A stretch of DNA of 64,000 nucleotides from Glycocaulis sp051859565 (GTDB lineage: Bacteria; Pseudomonadota; Alphaproteobacteria; Caulobacterales; Maricaulaceae): the NCBI RefSeq assembly GCF_051859565.1, contig NZ_JBHYFK010000001.1:186001-250000 (forward strand), read 5' to 3'. Under the pieces are notes generated by a model, which was not told the DNA's origin, did no database searches, and saw nothing but the letters and a program-made list of their open reading frames with translations. Below are positions 40,401-49,265 of the stretch, piece after piece. Position numbers and translations under genes: made by a program. The number at the start of each line of letters is the position of its first letter. The stretch's first letter is position 1.

Positions 40401-41549
40401 GATGCCTTCAGCGCCAATCCGGCCTTCAAACACAAGCGGACTACCCTCACTGGCCGGTATGAGGATGCCGTCAGCCGCCAGGGATGCGAACTGCATGGTC
40501 TCGGGCAGCAGCGCGTTTACCAGGCCCGCCGCCTCGCGGACTTGCACGGCGATGCCGTCTGCCCGGCGCGCTGCTGTCAGTGACAGGCGCGGCGCGCGCA
40601 CCTCGCCGGAGACTGCGTCCAGCTGAGGCGCGGTCACACCCGCTTCGCCGAGCGGCAGCTGCAGGGCGAACTCCAGCGCGCCACCGATCAGCGTGTCGAT
40701 CGGCTCGAAATTTTCCCAGGCGCGGGCGTTCAGCTGCCCCTGAGCTGAAAGCATGGCACCGGACCAGCTCAGCGTGCTGGCGCCCGCGCGCGCATCGCCG
40801 ATGAAAAAGACCAGATCGCCGCCACCGGCCTGCGGTGTGCCCTCTGCGCTCAGCCGCGCGGTAGCACCCTGTTCGGGCGCCTGCAACAGAGCCGCCAGAG
40901 GCCCGCCCGGCGCGGCATCAATGTCTGCGCGCAAGCTGATATCGCCGTCCGTGACCAGCGATAGCGACACCCGGTCGCCGGGCGCATCAATCCGGTCGGC
41001 GTCCAGCTGCGCATTCCACTGGACGCCCTGTCCGCGCGCGCGCCCCAGCACCGAAATGACAGCCGCATCCCCGGCCACTCCTTCAGCGAGGGAAAGCGCG
41101 TTAATCTCAAAGCGCGCAAGATTTACTGCGAGGTCGGGCAGCCCGCCTCCGCCGGGCGCCTGCTCCCCCCTCGCTGGCAGGCGCAATATGTTGGCGCGCT
41201 GCACAGACAGCTCGGCAATATCGAGCGTGTTGGCCAGCAGGGAGGCAGGCGTCCATTCAAACACGGCCTCTTCCAGCTCGAGCCAGACGCCCTCTTCATC
41301 AGACAGGGTGATGCGTCTGGCAGTGAGACGGTCAAACAGATTGCCCTCAAGCCCCGAAATGGAGAGCCGTCCATAACCTGCCACCTGACGGCCATCGGCC
41401 AGCCGGACAACCAGGTCACGGCCCGTCTGGCCGGTCAGGGTGACGACCGCGATGCCCGCCGTGACGACCGTCAGCAGCGTCAGTATCCCGAGCGTCCAGG
41501 CCAGGATCAGGGCAATCAGCCGTATGCGTGAGGATGAGACCGCAGACAT
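37425..41549 (-). CDS. tamB: Translocation and assembly module protein TamB (DUF490)
   Basis: A 1374-residue AsmA-like envelope protein: N-terminal inner-membrane anchor (about 8-33, LIALILAWTLGILTLLTVVTAGIAVV), a very long periplasmic beta-rich body with repeating short strands, and the C-terminal DUF490 domain (roughly the last 330 residues; DIVLDYRIRAPGRIFVRGPQFDSEWSMDVTARG to the terminal LTWRREYD). TamB-like proteins bridge the envelope and are linked to outer-membrane protein assembly and phospholipid transport. Its ATG overlaps the last base of the upstream tamA stop, so both are co-translated. Confidence 0.93.
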   Translation of the reverse strand: MSAVSSSRIRLIALILAWTLGILTLLTVVTAGIAVVTLTGQTGRDLVVRLADGRQVAGYGRLSISGLEGNLFDRLTARRITLSDEEGVWLELEEAVFEWTPASLLANTLDIAELSVQRANILRLPARGEQAPGGGGLPDLAVNLARFEINALSLAEGVAGDAAVISVLGRARGQGVQWNAQLDADRIDAPGDRVSLSLVTDGDISLRADIDAAPGGPLAALLQAPEQGATARLSAEGTPQAGGGDLVFFIGDARAGASTLSWSGAMLSAQGQLNARAWENFEPIDTLIGGALEFALQLPLGEAGVTAPQLDAVSGEVRAPRLSLTAARRADGIAVQVREAAGLVNALLPETMQFASLAADGILIPASEGSPLVFEGRIGAEGITLPIGNIARATGPVRVEGPLDTIRVDASLQTRSSALEPDILQTLAGAEPSLEAGLVWDSEQRELEIVSARLEGASALVLTASGRVDTARERIALSLRYDGLAIERLTEQLSGRASGTADLALGFDGTGQFSASGRAQSLGRELGTRIGGEARFSARGERRADGAIALEALDIEAPNLVAEAQGSSDEQGWDIAGQAAWSGGAPLAAMVLEGTASLAFEARDRNDTLRIRADMTAPRAGAGPVVVENARLRLEGEGPPDAFDGAWRLTGATGTGPVDIGGRASREGERADLSGIEGRFGGFNFTGGLQAEGSRVGGALRAMPVNGFGSAAIAFRLADGHLSARIRAEDMVGENLTYLDRLEFDAEGPVDNIGFTLEAEGAYGARALVSVNGRVASGEDGTALGFSLIGRYGGVRIATREAADFRFGPDGTRARLSLGLNRGTLDARVDTSNDNIEVALEAANIPAALASYPSGREPVGGTMSGNLALSQADGAWTGTMRLEAEGISPPESQRPDGADITLNGTLTMILNEAGAQLEARARGSDLQATASIQLLSGPVTSPDRLTAPETGLAGAARVTGEIGTLAAFRLAEGQSLSGTARLEAVLGGSVGAPDLDGTLVLEDGRFDDPAIGISVQNLRLDARFAEDGLEIDSLRAQSAEGGELTGNGSFSLAGARLQGEAALRFTDFLIIERPDLTVVGGGNVDIGVGDNRIEISGETRIARAEVRPPEASRPSIPLVEVVHVNAAGARDDFADLRRGPDIVLDYRIRAPGRIFVRGPQFDSEWSMDVTARGPTNAISLRGRATLLRGRADLLGRPFEMRSGSVVFAGDPMNAAINLVAARQARDITAEIRVGGVVSAPEITLASTPSLPQDEIAARLLFDQGAGQLSGVQAAQLAGAVASMSSGGGFDPFGALRSGLGLDQLSVSSSRTGETVVAGGRYLTEDVYLEVETGGGSASATTRIEWALTQNLTLLSRIAPDGDTGVALTWRREYD

Positions 41550-43321
41550 CAGAAGGCCTGCCCGATACTGATATAGAGGTGAATGGAGGCATCGCCGGAG
41601 CGCCGGTTCAGCGGCGCAGCGACATCCACCCGCAACGGGCCAAAGCCGGGATAATAGCGCACCCCCGCTCCGATGCCGAAGCGCATCTCGTCAAAATCTG
41701 GCTCGATACCACCGCTTGCCACACCGCCATCCAGAAAACCGACAAATCCGAGCCGCTCCGAGTACCGCCAGCGTGCCTCGATGCTGGTTTCCACCAGAGA
41801 GCGTCCGCCAAACGGTTCCAGTTCTCCGGTATTTATGCCGATGACCCGCGGTGATAGGGCCTGATAGCCATACCCGCGCACAGAGCCGCCGCCGCCGGCA
41901 TAGAACCGCAGATCGGCGGGCACGGACTGCGCATCAACGCCAAACAGCGCCCCCACCCGTCCACGCACGGCAATCAGCATGCGCTCGCTCACCGGGAAAT
42001 ATGTGCGTGCCCCCAGAACGGCGCGCACATACTGGCTTTGCGTATCGCCAAACGTCAGGCCGGGCCGGATTTCCATATCAGCGCCGATACCCGATTGCGG
42101 ATCCAGCACATCGTCGCGGTCATCATAGGCAAGGCTGAGCGGGAAGGTGATCGAGTTCAGCGTGCGTTCGCCCGCTGCGTCGGTAATCCGGGCGATCTGC
42201 CCGGACAGGCCTGCCGACGCGAAAAGCTGTTCGGTAACAGGGCGTGACAGGGTAGCGCGCGCGCTGATCGAGTCCTGCTCAAAGGCGTCGGTATTTTCCA
42301 GCGCCAGTCCGGCGCCGACTTCCAGCGTCTGCGCAAACCGGCGCCAATGGGGAAAGAGCAGGCTCGCCTCGCCGCCCGTATTGAGCTCGGATGCGCGCCC
42401 GATCAGCGTCAGTGTCTCGTCCCGCCGGAACAGGTTGCGGCGTGCCCATTCGACCCCCGCCCCTGCGCCTTCCGTCGTGGCATAGCGCGCTGAAAGCTGG
42501 ATGCGGTGGCGAGGCGTCGGCTCCATACGCACATCAACGGCGCGTATATTGCCCGCCCCTTCCTCTTCCGGGGCCAGCCGGGCCTCGGCCAGTGCCACGC
42601 TGCCCAGTGCTTGCAGGCGCTGGGTGTAGATGTTGAGCTGGCGGGTGCTGACCGGGTCACCGGGGCTGAAAGGCGCCAGGCTGGCCACATAGTCCTCGCG
42701 CAGATCGGCCAGGCCACCGGCCAGCTGCGGATCACCAAAGCGCAGGAACGGGCCGGTATCGAAGCGCATTTCCACCGTAACCGACGCATCAAGATGGTCT
42801 GCCGTGAACGCATGTTCTCCGGCGCGCGCCAGAGGCCAGCCATTATTGCGCAGCGCTTCCACAACAGCGGCTTCCGCATCAATGATATCCTGCGAGCGCA
42901 TGGCCTGCCCGGTGCGCAAGGCCACCGCTGACCGGATTTCCTCTCCTGGCTGCGCGCTGCCTTCAGGCGTGTCAAAGAAGATGCCGAGCGTAGCGATGGT
43001 GAAGCGTTCACCCGGGCGCACGCGCACCAGCGGACGCTGGTCGTCATCAAGGCGCGGATCAATCAGGGCCGCAAAATAACCTTGCGAATCCAGGTAGCGC
43101 CGGATCTGCTCGCCCGCATCACGTGCGCGTTCCCGGTTGCGCCAGCGATTGTCCGTATGGGCCGGGGCTTCGCCGACAATGCGCGCTATGGCGGCATCCA
43201 GCGCCGGGTCTTCCACGCCTTCCACGCGCGCCAGCGGCACCGCCGACACCGGGGCGCCGGCCAGGAAAAGCGCGCTGGCTGCAAGAAGAATGTGCCGCCG
43301 TATGGGAAAGACTGCTCTCAA
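41549..43321 (-). CDS. tamA: Outer-membrane assembly protein TamA (BamA/Omp85 superfamily)
   Basis: An Omp85-type protein: signal peptide (RRHILLAASALFLAGAPVSA), N-terminal POTRA domains (about 30-260, including RIVGEAPAHTDNRWRNRERARDAGEQIRRYLDSQGY), and a C-terminal 16-strand beta-barrel with YAGGGGSVRGYGYQALSP, the conserved (V/I)RG(Y/F) motif of lid loop 6, ending in LYISIGQAF with a terminal Phe. I favour TTG at 43321 as start because it directly precedes the signal peptide; an ATG at 43372 would add 17 polar residues. It forms an operon with tamB. Confidence 0.9.
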   Translation of the reverse strand: MRAVFPIRRHILLAASALFLAGAPVSAVPLARVEGVEDPALDAAIARIVGEAPAHTDNRWRNRERARDAGEQIRRYLDSQGYFAALIDPRLDDDQRPLVRVRPGERFTIATLGIFFDTPEGSAQPGEEIRSAVALRTGQAMRSQDIIDAEAAVVEALRNNGWPLARAGEHAFTADHLDASVTVEMRFDTGPFLRFGDPQLAGGLADLREDYVASLAPFSPGDPVSTRQLNIYTQRLQALGSVALAEARLAPEEEGAGNIRAVDVRMEPTPRHRIQLSARYATTEGAGAGVEWARRNLFRRDETLTLIGRASELNTGGEASLLFPHWRRFAQTLEVGAGLALENTDAFEQDSISARATLSRPVTEQLFASAGLSGQIARITDAAGERTLNSITFPLSLAYDDRDDVLDPQSGIGADMEIRPGLTFGDTQSQYVRAVLGARTYFPVSERMLIAVRGRVGALFGVDAQSVPADLRFYAGGGGSVRGYGYQALSPRVIGINTGELEPFGGRSLVETSIEARWRYSERLGFVGFLDGGVASGGIEPDFDEMRFGIGAGVRYYPGFGPLRVDVAAPLNRRSGDASIHLYISIGQAF

Positions 43322-43526
43322 TTCATCATTCCGTTTCGCCCCATCCCAGCACCATTCACCATATGGCTTCAAGGTGCGGGCGTCACTACGGGTTGCAGCC
43401 GGTCACCAATGGCGCACGGGCTTAAAAAGCTAACCGGAATTTCATGTTTGTGCGGCGACGCGCCCACTGTGCAAATGCAGTAAAGGCGCTAGGTTAGGCC
43501 TCACCGGCGAGGGGCAGACAGTCACC

Positions 43527-44681
43527 ATGGACCAAGACAGGCAGGATGTTCGCGAAGAGCGCGGTTGGCTGGGCTGGGTGCAGCTGGCCATCATCCTCGG
43601 GATCATCATCTTCTCTCTTGCCTTGACGGCCTGGCTGGCGGCGGGCAGTTCCGGTGGCGCATCCAATGGCAATGGTGCTCAGGTAACGGCGGCGCCCGTC
43701 GAGATCGTGCGCCCGCGCGCGGCCTCGCACACCGTGCAGGTACGCACGACCGGGACAGTGCGTGCCAGGGCGCTGGTCAGCCTGACACCTGAGGTCGGCG
43801 GGCAGGTGGTGGAGGTCTCCGACTCGGTGCGTCAGGGCGCGCGGTTCGAGGCTGGTGAAACGCTGGCGGTCATCGATCCGCGCAATTACCGCCTTGCGGT
43901 TGACCGGGCCGGTGCTGCCTATGCCGATGCGCAAAGTGCCCTCCAGCGCCTCGAGGCCGAGGCCGGGCTTGCCAGAGAGGAATGGGAGGCACTCTATCCC
44001 GGCCAGCCCATTGCACCCCTGACAGCGCTCGAACCGCAGCTGGAGGCCGCCCGTGCGCGTGTCACGTCTGCGCGCGCGGATCTGGAGCAGGCCCGCCTCA
44101 ATCTCGACCGGACACGCCTTCGCCTGCCGTTTGACGGGCGTATTGCTGAAGCGCGCATAGAGCTGGGCCAGACGCTCGGCGCCGGCCAGCCCTATGGTGA
44201 GGTCTACGCCATTGATGCGCTGGAGATCGCCGTCCCTCTGAGCCCGGAGGAGCTGGCGAGGATTTCGCCCGCGCAGGGGCGCCCGGTTACGCTGACCTTC
44301 GAGGCCGGTGCGGCGCCCGGCATGACGGGTACGATCGTGCGCGAAGGCGCGCGGCTGGATGACAGGTCGCGCCTGATCACGGTCTTCATTCTCCCGGATG
44401 ATCCTGAAACCCTGCGGCCGGGTCTGTTTGCCAATGTCGCCATAGAAGGCGCTACCATGGCTGAAGCGCTCAGCCTTCCGGCCTCCGCGCTCGCCGGACT
44501 GTCAGAGGTGCGTACCGTCCGCGATGGCCGGATCGTTCCTGTGACGATCACCGTGCTTGACCGTTCCGGCGACAGAGTGATTGCCGCGCCGTTCGACGCC
44601 GGTGAAGGTGTTATCGTCTCGCCCCTGCCGGAATCGGTACTTGGCGGGCCCGTCACCATTATCGCGGAGCGTGAGAATTGA
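43527..44681 (+). CDS. RND efflux periplasmic adaptor subunit (second system)
   Basis: A 384-residue membrane fusion protein anchored by an uncleaved N-terminal helix (GWVQLAIILGIIIFSLALTAWLAAG, about 15-40). The lipoyl half LVSLTPEVGGQVVEVSDSVRQGARFEAGETLAVIDP, a helical hairpin (about 120-185), DRTRLRLPFDGRIAEARIELGQTLGAGQPYGEVY, and beta-barrel domain follow in order. Its stop overlaps the start of the permease gene. No regulator gene adjoins it; tamA-tamB are divergent. Confidence 0.92.
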   Translation: MDQDRQDVREERGWLGWVQLAIILGIIIFSLALTAWLAAGSSGGASNGNGAQVTAAPVEIVRPRAASHTVQVRTTGTVRARALVSLTPEVGGQVVEVSDSVRQGARFEAGETLAVIDPRNYRLAVDRAGAAYADAQSALQRLEAEAGLAREEWEALYPGQPIAPLTALEPQLEAARARVTSARADLEQARLNLDRTRLRLPFDGRIAEARIELGQTLGAGQPYGEVYAIDALEIAVPLSPEELARISPAQGRPVTLTFEAGAAPGMTGTIVREGARLDDRSRLITVFILPDDPETLRPGLFANVAIEGATMAEALSLPASALAGLSEVRTVRDGRIVPVTITVLDRSGDRVIAAPFDAGEGVIVSPLPESVLGGPVTIIAEREN

Positions 44682-47600
44682 GCGGCGCGCGCCCTTCCGG
44701 TTCGCCTGACACGCCAGCCGATCACGGCCTGCCCGGCGCGGGCCTGATCCGCTGGTTTGCCGACAATCCGGTAGCGGCCAATCTGGTGATGATCCTGCTC
44801 CTGCTCAGCGGGGCGATCAGCGCGGCCACCATGCGCACCGAGGTTTTCCCGGCTTTCACGCCGCGCACCATCATCGTGTCGGTACTCTATCCGGGGGCGA
44901 CACCGGAAGATGTCGAACAGTCCATCACGCGGCGCGTGGAAGAGGCCGTGATCGGCCTTGATGGTGTGCGTGAGGTGCGTGCCACCGCATCAGAGAATGT
45001 TGGCACCGTCACCATCGAGATCAGCGAGTTCGCCAATCCGCGCATTGTACGCGACGATGTGCAGACGGCCGTCGACTCGCTGGTGAGCTTCCCGCCCGCC
45101 GATGCCGAGCAGCCCCAGATACGCATCCCCCAGCCAACGACCACGGTCCTCACCCTGGTTCTGACCGGCGCGGTGGATGAAGGAACCCTCAGGCGCGCCG
45201 CGGAGCAGGTCGAGCGTGATCTGATGGCGGTCAACGGCATCTCCACCGTGCAACTGCGCGGGGTGCGTCCCTACGAAATCGCCATCTCCGTTTCCGAGGA
45301 GGCGTTGCGCGCCTATGGCCTCACCTTTGGCGATGTCGCCCAGGCCTTGCGCGCTGCATCCATCGACCTGTCCGGCGGTCAGATACGCACAGGTGCAGGC
45401 GAGTTCCTCTTGCGCACCAATGCGCGCGCCGAGACGGGCGAAGCGTTTGAAGAGATCATCCTGCGCGCCCTTCCCGATGGATCGCGCATCCGGGTACGTG
45501 ACGTGGCGACAGTCACGGACGGATTTGCCGAAGACCCGCTCATCAGCCTGTTCAATGGCCGGCCGGCCGCCCTTGTCGATGTGCAGCTGCGCGGCAATGA
45601 GGACCTTTTGCGCGTCCGGGCACGTGCCATTGATTATGTCGAGAGCGCGGTCCTGCCGCCGGGCATATCCTTGAGCGTGGCCAGCGATCAGAGCCAGGTT
45701 TTCCGCGACCGCGTATCATTGCTGGCACGCAACGCGATTCTGGGTTTTACCCTCGTATTCCTGCTGCTGGTGCTGCTTCTCGATCTGCGTCTTGCCTTCT
45801 GGGTGGCGCTGGGCGTGCCGATCGCGTTTCTCGGCGGTTTCACCCTGTTTGGCGCAGCCGGGGTAACGCTCAACTTCATCACCACGTTCGGACTTATCAT
45901 CGTGCTCGGCATCGTGGTCGATGCTGCCATTGTGGTGGGCGAAAACACCGACCGGGAACGCATGAAGGGCCGCTCCAACAAGGACGCGGCCATTGCGGGC
46001 GTCACCGGCGTGGCTGCGCCCGTGTTGGTCGGCGTGCTGACAACGGTTGCCGCGTTCGGGCCGCTGGTTTTCATCACGGGGACGTTTGGCGAGATCACCC
46101 GGCCGATCCCGATTCTGGTGATTTCCATCCTGGTCGTCTCGCTGATCGTCGCCTTCTTCGTGCTGCCGACCCAGCTGGCGGGCGGGTCCACCTGGTCACG
46201 CGGGCCCATGCGCTCGATCCAGACCTGGGTGGACGGCTATGTGGCCGGCTTTGCCGATAACGTCTTGCGCGGCTGGACGCGCTTTGCGGGCCGCATGCGC
46301 TATCTCGTTGCCGTGGCGGGATTCTGCATCCTGATCGCCTGTTTCACCTTGCTGGGCACGGGCACGGTGCGCTTTGTGTTCTTCCCGAACATCGAGGCCG
46401 ATTCCATCACCGCCAGCCTTGCCTTGCCGACAGGTGCGCCCTTCGAGGCGACGCGCGCGGCCGCCACGCGCATGCTGGACGAGGCCGAAGCCATGCAGGC
46501 CGAATACGCAGAGCGCGGCGAACCCGTATTTGAGTCTGTTTCGGCTGTCATTGGCGGGCGCACCAGCCTGTTTGGCGGACCCGGCTCCGTCAGTTCAACA
46601 TCGCTGGCATCGCATCTGGCCCAGATCGAGATACGCCTGACCCCGTCCTCCCAGCGCCGCCTGTCGTCAACCCAGCTGGAGCGTGAATGGCGCACCCGCA
46701 TCGGCCAGCTGGCAGGGGTCGAACGCCTGACCTTCACCGCCTCTGCCGGTCCGCAAAACCCCGACATCGCCTACCAGCTCTCCCATCCGGATAATGACGA
46801 GCTGGAGCGCGCCGTGAACCGGCTGGTGGCGGGCCTGCGCGATGTTGAGGCCTTGAGCGGTATTGATAGCGGCTACGAGCTCGGCAAGCGCCAGCTGGAT
46901 TTTGCGCTGACCCCGGCAGGCGATGCGGCCGGTTTGCGGGCCTCCGACATTGCCCGTCAGGCCCGCCAGGCCTTCTTTGGCGAGGAAATCCAGCGCATCC
47001 AGCGCGGCAGCGAGGAAGTGCGCGTCTTCGTGCGCTACCCGCAAGGCGAGCGCACCAGCCTTGATGACCTCTCGCAATTCCGGGTACGCACCGCCGATGG
47101 CACGGCCATACCCTTGAGCGTGGCCGCCAGCATGACCGAGACACGCTCGCTGACCTCGATCAATTCGGTCGATGGCCGCCGCGTGATCGAGGTGACGGCG
47201 GATGTGGACCGCTCCATCCTCACGCCGGACGATGCGCGCGCCATCGTTGAAAACCGGCTGCTTGCAGACCTTGTATCGCAGTTTCCCCAACTGCGCTGGG
47301 AGCTCTCCGGTGCGGGCCGCGATCAGGCCGAGGATTTTGCCTCCATCGGGCAGGGCTTCCTCTTTGCCATCATCATCATGTACGCCCTTCTGGCGACACA
47401 GCTGGGCAGCTATGTCCAGCCGCTGGTCATCCTGATCGCCATTCCCTTTGGCGTGGGCGGCGCGATTTTCGGCCATTTCCTGATGGGTTATGATGTCTCC
47501 TTCCCGTCCCTGTTCGGGATGGTGGCGCTCTCCGGCGTGGTCGTGAACGCGTCAATCGTGCTGATGGACCGCTACAACATGAATGTCGCGCGCGGCTACA

Positions 47601-47872
47601 CACCTGCAGAAGCGATTTCGGAGGCCACCTCCCGGCGCTTCCGGCCCATCCTCATCACCACGCTGACCACCGCTTTTGGCCTCCTCCCCATCATGCTGGA
47701 GACCAGCCCGCAGGCGCAATTCCTGGTGCCGATGACCATTTCACTTGGCATCGGCCTAATGTTCGCTTCGGCGCTCATCCTGCTGCTCCTGCCCGCCTAT
47801 GTGCTGATTGTGGAGGATCTGCGCGGGGTAAAAGTGCGTGCGGTCCAGCCCCACGCCGAACCGGCCGAATAG
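44678..47872 (+). CDS. RND efflux transporter permease (second system)
   Basis: A 1064-residue RND permease. Helix 1 is GLIRWFADNPVAANLVMILLLLSGAISAATM, followed by the porter domain (YPGATPEDVEQSITRRVEEAV), the first helix bundle with LGIVVDAAIVVGENTDRER, a second porter domain and the C-terminal bundle with LSGVVVNASIVLMDRYN. The relay position has Asp-Ala where AcrB has Asp-Asp. The start is probably TTG at 44678, overlapping the adaptor stop by four bases, with GGAG upstream. It is not close to the first permease (31154) in sequence, so it is a distinct subfamily rather than a recent duplicate. Confidence 0.93.
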   Translation: MSGARPSGSPDTPADHGLPGAGLIRWFADNPVAANLVMILLLLSGAISAATMRTEVFPAFTPRTIIVSVLYPGATPEDVEQSITRRVEEAVIGLDGVREVRATASENVGTVTIEISEFANPRIVRDDVQTAVDSLVSFPPADAEQPQIRIPQPTTTVLTLVLTGAVDEGTLRRAAEQVERDLMAVNGISTVQLRGVRPYEIAISVSEEALRAYGLTFGDVAQALRAASIDLSGGQIRTGAGEFLLRTNARAETGEAFEEIILRALPDGSRIRVRDVATVTDGFAEDPLISLFNGRPAALVDVQLRGNEDLLRVRARAIDYVESAVLPPGISLSVASDQSQVFRDRVSLLARNAILGFTLVFLLLVLLLDLRLAFWVALGVPIAFLGGFTLFGAAGVTLNFITTFGLIIVLGIVVDAAIVVGENTDRERMKGRSNKDAAIAGVTGVAAPVLVGVLTTVAAFGPLVFITGTFGEITRPIPILVISILVVSLIVAFFVLPTQLAGGSTWSRGPMRSIQTWVDGYVAGFADNVLRGWTRFAGRMRYLVAVAGFCILIACFTLLGTGTVRFVFFPNIEADSITASLALPTGAPFEATRAAATRMLDEAEAMQAEYAERGEPVFESVSAVIGGRTSLFGGPGSVSSTSLASHLAQIEIRLTPSSQRRLSSTQLEREWRTRIGQLAGVERLTFTASAGPQNPDIAYQLSHPDNDELERAVNRLVAGLRDVEALSGIDSGYELGKRQLDFALTPAGDAAGLRASDIARQARQAFFGEEIQRIQRGSEEVRVFVRYPQGERTSLDDLSQFRVRTADGTAIPLSVAASMTETRSLTSINSVDGRRVIEVTADVDRSILTPDDARAIVENRLLADLVSQFPQLRWELSGAGRDQAEDFASIGQGFLFAIIIMYALLATQLGSYVQPLVILIAIPFGVGGAIFGHFLMGYDVSFPSLFGMVALSGVVVNASIVLMDRYNMNVARGYTPAEAISEATSRRFRPILITTLTTAFGLLPIMLETSPQAQFLVPMTISLGIGLMFASALILLLLPAYVLIVEDLRGVKVRAVQPHAEPAE

Positions 47873-47930
47873 GCTGCGCGCGCACTGCCCGGCTTGACCC
47901 GTGGCCTCTCGAGGCTCACTTATCCCGGCC

Positions 47931-49265
47931 ATGAGCGCCCCCGGCCCCGATAACGCGATGCTTGAGCCTGCCGATCCGGCAGCACCCGCCCGTGAGGGCG
48001 GGGCCGAAGGCGTGGAGATTGTCACCTTCGGCTGCCGTCTCAACGCCTGGGAAAGCGAGGTCATGCGCGATCATGCGCGCGAGGCAGGGCTTTCCGGCGC
48101 GATCATCATCAATACCTGCGCGGTGACGAACGAGGCCGTGCGTCAGGCCCGCCAGACGATACGCCGCATGAAGCGCGACAACCCGTCCGCACAAATGATC
48201 GTGACGGGCTGCGCCGCCCAGATTGACCCGAAGCGCTTTGCCGCCATGCCGGAAGTGGACCGGGTCATCGGCAACGCAGAAAAGCTGAAAAGCGATACCT
48301 TCCGCGCCAGCGCCATCTCCGGCGGCGAGACCGTCTCGGTCGGTGACATCATGGCGGTCAAGGAGATCGCCGGGCATCTGGTGGACGGGCTGGAGGGCCG
48401 CGCGCGCGCCTATGTGCAGGTGCAGACGGGTTGCGATCATCGCTGTACTTTCTGCATCATCCCTTACGGTCGCGGCAATGCGCGCTCGGCGCCTGTAGGC
48501 GATGTGGTCGATCAGGTGCGCCGCCTTGTCGAGACCGGCCATACCGAAGTCGTGCTTACTGGCGTCGATATGACCAGCTGGGGCAATGATCTGCCCGGCA
48601 CGCCAAAGCTTGGCCGCCTCGTAAAGGCGGTGCTCAAACTGGTGCCGGACCTGAAACGCCTGCGCCTGTCCTCCATCGATGCCATCGAGATCGATGATGA
48701 TCTGATGGACGTGATCGCCAGCGAGGAGCGTTTCTGCCCCTATCTGCACCTGTCCTTGCAGGCGGGCGATGACATGATCCTGAAACGCATGAAGCGCCGT
48801 CATTTGCGCGCCGATGCCATCGCGCTGACCGACAGGCTCAAAGCCCTTCGCCCTGACATCGCGTTCGGGGCAGACCTCATCGCCGGTTTCCCGACCGAGA
48901 CCGATGAGATGTTTGAAAACTCTCTGCGCCTCGTGGATGAGTGCCAGCTGGCTTACCTGCACGTCTTTCCCTATTCGCCCCGCCCCGGCACGCCAGCTGC
49001 GCGCATGCCGCAGGTCGATGGCACTATCATCAAGGAGCGCGCGCGCACCTTGCGCGAAAAGGGTGAGGCAGCGCTCGCCGCGCATCTCACCTCCATGGTG
49101 GGGCGCGAAGAGGTGCTGCTGGTTGAGAAAGACGGTCTGGCGCGCGCGGGTAATTTCGCGCCCGCCCGCATGGAGAGCCCGGCCCGGCCCGGCGCGCTGG
49201 TGCGCGCGGCCATTACGGGCCATGACGGCACCCATCTCATCGCAGACGCGCTGGAGGCGGTATGA
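47931..49265 (+). CDS. mtaB: tRNA N6-threonylcarbamoyladenosine methylthiotransferase MtaB
   Basis: Radical-SAM enzyme that adds a methylthio group to t6A37 of tRNAs. The N-terminal MTTase domain has three Cys motifs (FGCRLNAWES, NTCAVTNEA, TGCAAQ) for the auxiliary iron-sulfur cluster; the radical-SAM motif CDHRCTFC (about 168-175) is followed by IIPYGRGNARS; the C-terminal TRAM-like segment is present. The TGCDHRCTFCIIPYGRG signature and length fit MtaB rather than MiaB or RimO. I use the ATG at 47931. Its stop overlaps the ftsY start. Confidence 0.94.
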   Translation: MSAPGPDNAMLEPADPAAPAREGGAEGVEIVTFGCRLNAWESEVMRDHAREAGLSGAIIINTCAVTNEAVRQARQTIRRMKRDNPSAQMIVTGCAAQIDPKRFAAMPEVDRVIGNAEKLKSDTFRASAISGGETVSVGDIMAVKEIAGHLVDGLEGRARAYVQVQTGCDHRCTFCIIPYGRGNARSAPVGDVVDQVRRLVETGHTEVVLTGVDMTSWGNDLPGTPKLGRLVKAVLKLVPDLKRLRLSSIDAIEIDDDLMDVIASEERFCPYLHLSLQAGDDMILKRMKRRHLRADAIALTDRLKALRPDIAFGADLIAGFPTETDEMFENSLRLVDECQLAYLHVFPYSPRPGTPAARMPQVDGTIIKERARTLREKGEAALAAHLTSMVGREEVLLVEKDGLARAGNFAPARMESPARPGALVRAAITGHDGTHLIADALEAV

